The notes beneath the pieces were generated by a model that was not told the DNA's origin, did no database searches, and worked only from the letters and a program-made list of their open reading frames with translations. The position numbers were made by a program, and so were the translations under genes. DNA of 41,069 nt from JAVKFF01 sp040226215 (GTDB lineage Bacteria; Pseudomonadota; Alphaproteobacteria; DSM-16000; Inquilinaceae): positions 1 through 41,069 of the forward strand of contig JAVKFF010000237.1 of assembly GCA_040226215.1 (NCBI GenBank), read 5' to 3'. This document shows positions 34,928 to 41,069 of this stretch, one piece after another. Positions within the stretch are counted from its first letter, which is position 1. The number at the start of each line of letters is the position of its first letter.

Positions 34928-35030
34928 GACATCCTCCATCAAGCATAGCTAAAGCATATGTCTGGTAGAACGATTGGGAAGCTGTGCCTGCCTTCCGGCG
35001 GGTGGCGGCGAGCGGTTCACCGGCTCCCCG

Positions 35031-35207
35031 TCATTGCGGATCGGTGTAGCGGCCGTAGAAGGTATATCCGCAGTGGGAAGTCGCCTGCGGTTCAGCGATC
35101 TCGGCGGGGGCGGTGTTCGCCGAGAATCCGCCGGTCTGCGCCTGGGCGGCGACCGGGATGGTGACCGTGGCGGCCAGGGCGGCGATGATGATCAGAACCT
35201 TGCGCAT
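35031..35207 (-). CDS. small secreted protein (58 aa) with TFYGRYTD motif
   Basis: A 58-residue protein from an ATG at 35207. Signal peptide MRKVLIIIAALAATVTIPVA, cleavage after AQA. The mature ~34 residues run QTGGFSANTAPAEIAEPQAT and then SHCGYTFYGRYTDPQ. The TFYGRYTD block equals that of the gene at 34640; the DNA encoding it is identical at 22 of 23 bases (34737-34759 against 35041-35063). AGGAGACACCC precedes the ATG (AAAGGAGA about 7 nt upstream). It is divergent from the FNR gene at 35372. No known family. Confidence 0.72.
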   Translation of the reverse strand: MRKVLIIIAALAATVTIPVAAQAQTGGFSANTAPAEIAEPQATSHCGYTFYGRYTDPQ

Positions 35208-35371
35208 GGGTGTCTCCTTTCGCGGGAGCGGCCCCTCCTGGGGCGGCGATGGTCCGAAAGTAGATCGTCCAAGGTATATGGTGCTGTGATGATGATCACC
35301 ACCCGCGAAAAAAGTAAAGCATCAATGAATTTTCGCCTCCAAGGTGTCGCGCGCGGGAAGGAGAGCCAGCA

Positions 35372-36622
35372 ATGACCCGTCACATCGCCATCATCGGCTG
35401 CGGACCGGCCGGCATCTACACCGCCGAGCGGCTGGGACGCGTCGCCAAGGACGACCGCATCGACGTCATCGACCGGCTGCCCGCGCCCTTCGGGCTGGTG
35501 CGCTACGGCGTGGCGCCCGACCACCAGTCGACAAAGGCGATCGCCCGGACGCTGGCGCGGGCGCTGACCCGCGACAATGTCGGCTTCATCGGCAATGTCG
35601 AGATCGGCAAGCAGATCTCGCTGGCGGAGGTTCGGGCGCATTACGACGCCGTCGTGCTGGCGACCGGCGCGCCGCTCGACCGCCGGCTCGGCATCCCGGG
35701 CGAGGACCTGCCCGGGGTCCAGGGCTCGATCCGCTTCGTGGGCTGGTACAACGCCCATCCCGATCATGCCGACCTTGCCCCCGACCTGGCCGGGGTGGCG
35801 GAGGTGGTGGTGATCGGCGCCGGCAATGTCGCCCTCGACGTCGCCCGGGTCATCGCCAAGACCGAGGCGGAGCTGGCATCCGCCGACCTCGATCCCGAGG
35901 CGCTCGGCCGGCTGGCGGCCATGCCGCTGAAGCGCATCACCATCGCCGCCCGGCGCGGCTTGGACGCCGTCAAGTTCACGCCCATCGAGCTGGAGGAGAT
36001 GGGCAATCTCGCCCAGGCCAGGCCCGTGGTCGATCCGGCCGACCTGCCGCCGCCGCCCACAGAGGGCGCGGAGGACAAGGTGACCGCCCTGCTGCGCGGC
36101 TTCGCGGCCGTGCCGGCGGACGACCCGCGCCCGGTGGAGATCCGCTTCGCCTTCAACCTCACCCCCGCCGCCTTCGAGGGCGAGGACAGGCTGGAGGCGG
36201 TACGCTTCGACGGCCCCGACGGCCCGGTCACCCTGCCCGCCCAGCTCGCGGTCAGCTGCATCGGCTACAATTCGATCCCCTGCGACGACCGGGCGCCGGA
36301 GCGCGGCTGCTTCGCCAACGAGGACGGCCGCATCGAGGACGGCCTCTACGTGGTCGGCTGGGCCAAGCGGGGCCCGTCCGGCACCATCCCGACCAACCGC
36401 AAGGAGGCGCACGAAATCGCCGACCGTCTGGTGGCCGAGATCGCCGATAACGGCCGCGACGGCGCCGATGGCCTGCTCGCCCTGCTGGACGCGCGCGGCG
36501 TCCGGCCGGTGGCCATGTCGGACTGGGAGCGCATCGACGCCGCCGAGATGGCCCGCGCCATCGGCACCAGGCCGCGCCACAAGTTCGGCAGTGTGGCGGA
36601 GATGCTGGCGGCGCTCGACTGA
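35372..36622 (+). CDS. FAD-dependent NADPH:ferredoxin reductase, adrenodoxin-reductase type
   Basis: A 416-residue flavoprotein. The FAD-binding Rossmann start is IAIIGCGPAGIYTAERLG (residues 5-22), followed by PFGLVRYGVAPDH, the NADPH-side VVVIGAGNVALDVARVIAKT near residue 148, and GWAKRGPSGTIPTNRKEAHE near 330, the family's FAD-closing block. It matches mycobacterial FprA and mitochondrial adrenodoxin reductase. It passes electrons from NADPH to a ferredoxin, not present here. AAGGAG lies 8 nt before the ATG. Its position 1.3 kb after boxB makes it a possible reductase for that pathway, but this is inference; BoxA is a different, plant-type FNR fusion. Confidence 0.93.
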   Translation: MTRHIAIIGCGPAGIYTAERLGRVAKDDRIDVIDRLPAPFGLVRYGVAPDHQSTKAIARTLARALTRDNVGFIGNVEIGKQISLAEVRAHYDAVVLATGAPLDRRLGIPGEDLPGVQGSIRFVGWYNAHPDHADLAPDLAGVAEVVVIGAGNVALDVARVIAKTEAELASADLDPEALGRLAAMPLKRITIAARRGLDAVKFTPIELEEMGNLAQARPVVDPADLPPPPTEGAEDKVTALLRGFAAVPADDPRPVEIRFAFNLTPAAFEGEDRLEAVRFDGPDGPVTLPAQLAVSCIGYNSIPCDDRAPERGCFANEDGRIEDGLYVVGWAKRGPSGTIPTNRKEAHEIADRLVAEIADNGRDGADGLLALLDARGVRPVAMSDWERIDAAEMARAIGTRPRHKFGSVAEMLAALD

Positions 36623-36711
36623 CCTTGCTGTCGCCACGGAGGCTGGCCTGCCTGCCGGGGACGGGGCATCATCGCCCTCGCCCTCAGACAGTTCGCGGAG
36701 CAAGACCCAGG

Positions 36712-37215
36712 ATGACCGACTCCAACGATTCTCCGGCCGACAAGCTGGTCGACGGCCCCGCCATCGACCCCGCCACGCTTCCGGTACGCACCGGCACCGG
36801 CTACCCGGCCCCGCATGACGAGCCCTGCCGCGGGCGGCGGCGGCGCACGCTGGGCGACCGCTTCGGCCTCACCGATTTCGGCGTCAACCTGCTGACCCTG
36901 CCGCCCGGCACCTGGTCCTCCCAGCGCCACTGGCACACCAGCGAGGACGAGTTCGTCTACATCGTCGCCGGCGAGCCCCTGCTGGTCACCGAGCGCGGCC
37001 GCCAGAGGCTCGCGCCCGGCATGGTCGCCGGCTTCAAGGCCGGCGTCGCCGACGGCCACCACCTCATCAACGACGGGAAGGCGGACGTGGTGCTGCTGGA
37101 GATCGGCTCGCGCCGGCCCGGCGACGCCGTGGACTACAGCGACATCGACATGAAGATCGAGGACCGCGGCACCAGGAAGCGCCGCTTCATGACGAAGGCG
37201 GGGGAGCCGCTGTGA
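36712..37215 (+). CDS. cupin-domain protein
   Basis: A 167-residue protein with one cupin barrel. The first cupin motif is SQRHWHTSEDEFVYIVAGEP (His76/His78 region, Glu), and the second is GHHLINDGKADVVLLEIG. The N-terminal ~30 residues are probably flexible. Ligands for a divalent metal appear intact. The family covers dioxygenases, isomerases and sugar-binding proteins and no function can be singled out. The start at 36712 is chosen because longer readings add unrelated sequence; the ribosome site (ACCCAGG) is weak. Its 3' end overlaps the convergent membrane gene by 29 nt. Confidence 0.88.
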   Translation: MTDSNDSPADKLVDGPAIDPATLPVRTGTGYPAPHDEPCRGRRRRTLGDRFGLTDFGVNLLTLPPGTWSSQRHWHTSEDEFVYIVAGEPLLVTERGRQRLAPGMVAGFKAGVADGHHLINDGKADVVLLEIGSRRPGDAVDYSDIDMKIEDRGTRKRRFMTKAGEPL

Positions 37216-37831
37216 GCCTGTTCTCGACCGTCACCGGCAGGTTGTCCGGCCCGTAACGGCGAAGCGCCTCTTCCAGCGCCGGCGCCTCGGCCGCGGCGAC
37301 GCCGACCGGTATCGTCACCCGGTGGCGCGAACGCAGGAGACGGGCGCGCAAGGACCAGAAGGCCTGGCAGAAGATCGGCTGCTCCTGGCCGAGGACCGCG
37401 CCCTCCGCCAGGTCCAGCCGGACGCAGATCGGGCCGTGCCGGGCGATGGGGAGAGAGTCGCCGATGCGTTCGAGGATGACGGGGAAGGGCAGGGCCCGGC
37501 GCACCTGGACGGCCACGATCTCCTTCCAGGCGATGCGGCCGGGCGCCATCGGCGTGGCGAAGGCGGCCAGTCCCTGCCGGTCGATGCACAGCTCGTGGCG
37601 GCGCAGCACGATGCCGATCAGGATGATGGCGAAGCCGGCGAGCGCGATCAGCGCCAGACCGAACATGGCGATGCGGCCGACCGGCAGGCCGCCGGTATCC
37701 TCGCCCATCGCCGCCAGTAGGATCATCACGGCGGCGAATCCGCCCGTCGCGGCCAGCGAGAGCGCATGCGCCCGGACGGTGCCGCGAAAGCAGGCGCGGT
37801 CCGCCGCGCCTCGTTCCAATCGTTCGGTCAT
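37187..37831 (-). CDS. two-helix membrane protein of unknown function
   Basis: A 214-residue protein. Two hydrophobic helices are predicted at about 28-42 (LAATGGFAAVMILLAAM) and 53-76 (IAMFGLALIALAGFAIILIG). A soluble C-terminal domain follows, rich in beta-strand-like segments (RHELCIDRQGLAAF, RIAWKEIVAVQVRRAL, ARHGPICVRLDL). This helix pair plus beta-domain pattern resembles PH-domain-like membrane proteins, but I cannot assign a family with confidence. It is convergent with the cupin gene, overlapping 29 nt, and divergent from the enoyl-CoA hydratase gene. Confidence 0.75.
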   Translation of the reverse strand: MTERLERGAADRACFRGTVRAHALSLAATGGFAAVMILLAAMGEDTGGLPVGRIAMFGLALIALAGFAIILIGIVLRRHELCIDRQGLAAFATPMAPGRIAWKEIVAVQVRRALPFPVILERIGDSLPIARHGPICVRLDLAEGAVLGQEQPIFCQAFWSLRARLLRSRHRVTIPVGVAAAEAPALEEALRRYGPDNLPVTVENRLTAAPPPSS

Positions 37832-37959
37832 GCCTCGCCGGTATCATGATCGGGGGACTATCGGGCGGCGAACGGCGCCTGGGGTCTTCATAGCAGCCGC
37901 ATTCGCGCTACAACAACGCCCAACCCCCATTCAGCCGACCCGACGACTGGAGCCACCCC

Positions 37960-38724
37960 ATGCTCACCCTCACCCGCCCCGCCGAGCACGTCGCCCTGAT
38001 CCGCTACGAACGGCCGGAGGCGCGCAACGCGCTGAACATCCAGATCCGCCAGGACATCGCCGCCATGCTGGAGGACCTGGCCGGCGACGACAATGTGCGC
38101 GCCGTGGTGCTGACCGGCACCGAGAAGGCCTTCGCGGCGGGGGCGGACCTGTCGGAGATGGCGGCGCTGGACGCGGTCGGCATGCAGCGGGCCAACACGG
38201 GCGCCGTCTGGGACCGCATCGCCCGCTTCCCCAAGCCGCTGATCGCGGCGGTGAACGGCTTCGCGCTGGGCGGCGGCTGCGAGCTTGCGATGCATTGCGA
38301 CATCATCATCGCCGGCGAGGGCGCGACCTTCGGCCAGCCCGAGCCCAAGGTCGGCCTGATGCCGGGCGGCGGCGGCACGCAGCGGCTGACCCGCGCCGTC
38401 GGCCCCTATCGCGCCGCGCTCTACCTGCTGACGGGACGTCTGTTCGACGCCGAGACGGCGCTGCGGATGGGGCTGGTCAGCGCCGTGGTGGCCGACGACA
38501 AGGTGGTCGAGGAGGCCCTGGCCGCCGCCGGCGAGATCGCCCGACTGCCGCCGCTCGCCATCAGGGCGATCAAGGAATCGATCCGTCTGGCCGCCAACGC
38601 CCCCCTCGACGCGAGCCTGGCCTTCGAGCGCCGGTCCTTTCAGTTCCTCTTCGCCACCGCCGACAAGCAGGAGGGCGTCGCCGCCTTCCTGGAGAAGCGC
38701 AAGGCGGACTTCAAGGGGCGGTGA
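37960..38724 (+). CDS. enoyl-CoA hydratase, PaaF-like
   Basis: A 254-residue crotonase. The oxyanion hole is FAAGADLSEMA (about 53-63) and NGFALGGGCELAMHCDIIIA (~102-121). The two catalytic glutamates are in GGGCELAM and QPEPKVGLMPGGGGTQRL. It adds water across a 2,3-enoyl-CoA double bond. It fits the 2,3-dehydroadipyl-CoA hydratase PaaF in length and sequence, and lies near a PaaH-like gene, but a general fatty-acid role cannot be excluded. It starts at 37960 and ends just before an inverted-repeat element. Confidence 0.93.
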   Translation: MLTLTRPAEHVALIRYERPEARNALNIQIRQDIAAMLEDLAGDDNVRAVVLTGTEKAFAAGADLSEMAALDAVGMQRANTGAVWDRIARFPKPLIAAVNGFALGGGCELAMHCDIIIAGEGATFGQPEPKVGLMPGGGGTQRLTRAVGPYRAALYLLTGRLFDAETALRMGLVSAVVADDKVVEEALAAAGEIARLPPLAIRAIKESIRLAANAPLDASLAFERRSFQFLFATADKQEGVAAFLEKRKADFKGR

Positions 38725-38734
38725 TGGGTCTCGC

Positions 38735-38896
38735 GACGACGGGCGGCCGGTCCCGGGTCTGCGAAGCGGCACTTCGCGCCGCATCGCGACCGGGACGACA
38801 CAGCTTGTTGATTCTTTTAATGAATTCCGTCGTCGTCCCGTGCGCAGTGCAGCACGAAGTGATGCGCTGCAGACCCGGGACCGGCCGCCCGTCTTC
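38735..38896. repeat. long inverted-repeat element, copy 2
   Basis: A ~160-bp element with a perfect 25-nt terminal inverted repeat (38738-38762 against 38869-38893) and imperfect inner arms that continue through CGGGACGACG-like blocks. Its core is AT-rich (38800-38828, with TTGATTCTTTTAATGAATT). It is closely similar to 29432-29600, including GGTCCCGGGTCTGCGAAGCG-type outer sequence. It fills the convergent gap between the enoyl-CoA hydratase and SDR genes. Confidence 0.85.
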
Positions 38897-38932
38897 TCAA
38901 AAAGCCGATGCCCGGGAAGCGGCAACAGCCCC

Positions 38933-39634
38933 TCAGAACCGCTCCACCCAGGGTCTGACCTCGATCTCCCAGCTCCAGGCGCTGCGCGGCTGGGCCAGCA
39001 GGTGGCGGTAGGAGAGCGCGATGGCATCCGGGTCGAGCATACTGTCGGGCTTGTCCGCCGGTTCCTCCCGGCCGGGATTGCGGATCGCCCCGTCGATGAC
39101 GACGTGGCCGACATGGATGCCCTGCGGGTGCAGCTCCCGCGCCATGCTCTGGGCGAGGCCGCGCAGGGCGAACTTGCCCATGGCGAAGGGGGCGGACTGG
39201 GCATAGCCCTTCACGCTGGCCGAGGCGCCGGTGAAGAGGATCGCGCCCTTGCCGGCGTCGAGCATCCGCCGCGCCGCCTGCTGGGCGACGAGAAAACCGC
39301 CGAAGGCACTGACCTCCAGCGCGTTGCGCACACCGGCGGGGTCGAGTTCGACGAAGGGGCCGCGCACCCGGGCGCTGGGGTTGTAGATCACCACGTCCGG
39401 CGCGCCGCCGGCGTCGAGCGCGGCGAACAGCATGTCGACATCGGCCGGCTTCGCGGCATCGCAGCTGTGCGCGACCGCCCCCACCTCCGCCTCCAGCGCC
39501 TTCAGCTTGTCGGGATTGCGCGCGGCCAGCGAGATCTTCAGCCCGTCGGCGGCGAGCAGACGGGCGAGCGAGGCCGAGAGCCCTTCGCCGGCGCCGACGA
39601 TCAGGGCGTGGGTGTAGTCGAGACGGTCGGCCAT
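38933..39634 (-). CDS. SDR family protein lacking the catalytic Tyr
   Basis: A 233-residue Rossmann-fold protein. The cofactor motif is IVGAGEGLSASLARLL (12-27). VIYNPSARVRG replaces the usual NNAG, and ILFTGASASVKGYAQSAPFA leads to the active site. In the YxxxK motif the Tyr position is Phe150 (FAMGK, 150-154) while Lys154 is kept, so classical proton-relay chemistry is not expected. The RGLAQSMARELHPQGIHVGH region is a conserved block of this branch. Readings beyond 39634 are shadows of the divergent gene. Substrate unknown. It is divergent from the PaaH-like gene. Confidence 0.9.
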   Translation of the reverse strand: MADRLDYTHALIVGAGEGLSASLARLLAADGLKISLAARNPDKLKALEAEVGAVAHSCDAAKPADVDMLFAALDAGGAPDVVIYNPSARVRGPFVELDPAGVRNALEVSAFGGFLVAQQAARRMLDAGKGAILFTGASASVKGYAQSAPFAMGKFALRGLAQSMARELHPQGIHVGHVVIDGAIRNPGREEPADKPDSMLDPDAIALSYRHLLAQPRSAWSWEIEVRPWVERF

Positions 39635-39869
39635 GGACGCGGATCCTCCTGACGGCTGCGGTCGCGCGCACGATAAGGGATCGGCGCGGCCGCGTGCAAT
39701 CGCCGACGCCAGGGCGGCAACCGGCACCTTGACAGCATCCCCGCCCGCCGCGAAACACGGGGAGGGGCAAGGGCCGGGCGACGGCGTCGATACGCCGGCC
39801 GGCGCCCTCACCGCCGGGCCGGTCAGCCGGTTCACGGACATCCGGAACGAAGGGGAGCACGCGCGGAGC

Positions 39870-41069
39870 ATGGTCGATTTTGCCAGGGACGAGGCGACGC
39901 TGGGCGTGGTGGGCGCCGGCGCCATGGGGCAGGGCATCGCGCAGGTGGCGCTGACCGGCGGGCTCAAGGTCCGCCTCTTCGATGTCGACGCCGGCGCCCG
40001 GCAGGCCGCCCGCGACCAGGTCGGCAAGCGCCTCGACCGGCTGGTGGAGAAGGGCCAGCTCGACGAGACGGCGCGGGACGCCGCCTTGGGCCGGCTCGCG
40101 CTCGCCGACACCCTCGATGCCTTCGCCGATTGCGACGCCGTGGTCGAGGCCGTGGTGGAGCGCCTGGAGGTCAAGCGCGAGGTCTTCACCGCACTGGAGG
40201 CCATCGTCCGGCCGGACTGCCTGCTCGCCTCCAACACCTCCTCGATCCCGATCGCCCGCATCGCCTCGGCGCTGCGCCATCGCGGCCGCGTCGCCGGCCT
40301 GCACTTCTTCAATCCGGTGCCGCTGATGAAGCTGGTGGAGGTGGTGGCAGCGCCCGACAGCACCGAGGAGACCCTGACGGCGCTGGAGGCGCTGGGCCGC
40401 CGGCTCGGCCGCGACCCGGTGCGGGTGAAAGACGTGCCGGGCTTCCTCGTCAACCTGGCCGGCCGCGCCTACATCACCGAGGCGTTGCACATCCTGGGCG
40501 AGGGCGTGGCGGGCGTGGCGGACATCGACGCCGTCATGCGGGAGTGCTGCGGCTACCGCATGGGCCCGTTCGAGCTGATGGACCTGACCGGTCTCGACGT
40601 CAATTACCCGGTCTGCATGACCGTCTTCGAGGGCTTCTTCGCCGATCCGCGCCTGCGCACCACGCCGGGCCACGCCGCGCTCTACAATGCCGGCCGTCTC
40701 GGCCGCAAGACCGGCCAGGGCTTCCACACCTATGCCGAGGGCAGGAAGGTCGAGGCGGACGGTCCGCCCACACCGTCACCGGGCCCGTTGCCCGCCATCG
40801 TACTGCTGGCGGAGGATGCAAGGCTGCTGCAGCTCGCCCGCGACACCGGGGTCGTGGTGCTTTCGGCCGATGACGGGGCGAGCCCCATCGTCACCGCCCT
40901 GCCGCGCGGCCGCGACGCCACCCAGGCCGCCTTCGACACCGGCGTCGACCCGGCGCGCCTGGTGGCCGTGGACACCGAGTTCGACACCTCGGCCCGGATC
41001 ACGGTGATGACGCCGCCGGGCGCCGACAAGCAGGCGCGCGACCTGGTCGCCGGCTGGCTCGCCGGTCCC
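39870..41069 (+). CDS. paaH: 3-hydroxyacyl-CoA dehydrogenase, PaaH-type (3' end cut by window)
   Basis: Open from the ATG at 39870 to the window edge, 400 residues. The NAD-binding motif GVVGAGAMGQGIAQVAL starts at about residue 12. The catalytic segment is ASNTSSIPIARIA and GLHFFNPVPLMKLVEVV, with His in HFFNP. The C-terminal dehydrogenase domain has DVPGFLVNLAGRAYITEAL and GPFELMDLTGLDVN, then GRLGRKTGQGFHTYAEG. A second, shorter domain starts near 310 and runs off the end, as in ~500-residue PaaH/PaaC, which oxidises 3-hydroxyadipyl-CoA to 3-oxoadipyl-CoA. Substrate assignment is by family and neighbours, and the missing end leaves some doubt. Confidence 0.92.
   Translation, partial: MVDFARDEATLGVVGAGAMGQGIAQVALTGGLKVRLFDVDAGARQAARDQVGKRLDRLVEKGQLDETARDAALGRLALADTLDAFADCDAVVEAVVERLEVKREVFTALEAIVRPDCLLASNTSSIPIARIASALRHRGRVAGLHFFNPVPLMKLVEVVAAPDSTEETLTALEALGRRLGRDPVRVKDVPGFLVNLAGRAYITEALHILGEGVAGVADIDAVMRECCGYRMGPFELMDLTGLDVNYPVCMTVFEGFFADPRLRTTPGHAALYNAGRLGRKTGQGFHTYAEGRKVEADGPPTPSPGPLPAIVLLAEDARLLQLARDTGVVVLSADDGASPIVTALPRGRDATQAAFDTGVDPARLVAVDTEFDTSARITVMTPPGADKQARDLVAGWLAGP

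Noticed and set aside
34504..34948. plus-strand frames in the small secreted island (34509-34691, 34544-34948)
   Set aside because: They are opposite minus-strand genes that have signal peptides and ribosome sites; the plus-strand products show neither.

Overview
The window is high-GC, densely coded DNA in which most genes sit in short operons with ATGA/GTGA overlaps. It holds a benzoyl-CoA epoxidation (box) pair, DUF1674/SdhAF4, HtpX and a ugp-type sugar-phosphate ABC system. This fits a heterotrophic alphaproteobacterium, probably Rhodospirillales-like. The genus cannot be named from the sequence alone. I saw no tRNA, rRNA, CRISPR array, transposase or phage gene.

Layout. (1) 1-4750, minus strand: a tightly coupled glycan cluster with two COG4671-type glycosyltransferases (one cut by the window edge), two GT4 glycosyltransferases and a histidine phosphatase. 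(2) 5056-9173, plus strand, divergent from it: a very unusual ABC exporter half-transporter whose ATPase motifs are eroded and which carries a large insertion, then a stand-alone cyclic-nucleotide-binding protein, a small class I methyltransferase and a small lipoprotein. (3) 9239-14315, minus strand: two DMT transporters, a Bcr/CflA MFS pump, a YgjP-like metallopeptidase and an aldo/keto reductase. (4) 14481-20591, plus strand: glycerol kinase and ugpBAEC. (5) 20909-22358, plus strand: DMT transporter and VOC protein. (6) 22394-27851, minus strand: a long co-directional run with an FMN-binding PPOX protein, a lipoprotein, a winged-helix protein, a peroxiredoxin and a family of secreted paralogues present as two full copies, one internally deleted copy and one decayed copy. 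(7) 28174-30793: an MFS transporter, DUF1674 and HtpX. (8) 31026-41069: boxC-boxB behind a promoter bearing a TGCA-N6-TGCA site, an island of tiny secreted proteins, an adrenodoxin-reductase-type FNR, a cupin, an enoyl-CoA hydratase, an SDR lacking its usual Tyr, and a PaaH-type 3-hydroxyacyl-CoA dehydrogenase running off the end.

How the parts may work together. The box genes turn benzoyl-CoA into a ring-opened C6 CoA semialdehyde. The PaaF/PaaH-like enzymes at the right end could carry the derived adipyl-type CoA esters to 3-oxoadipyl-CoA. BoxA, a benzoate-CoA ligase and the BoxR regulator are not in the window. GlpK and UgpBAEC form a glycerol/glycerol-3-phosphate uptake and activation unit.

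The best candidates for undescribed biology are: the degenerate ABC / cNMP-binding / methyltransferase module facing the glycosyltransferase cluster; the secreted paralogue family at 24.9-27.9 kb; and the small secreted proteins sharing a TFYGRYTD motif at 34.2-35.2 kb. Two copies of a long inverted repeat sit in convergent intergenic gaps.
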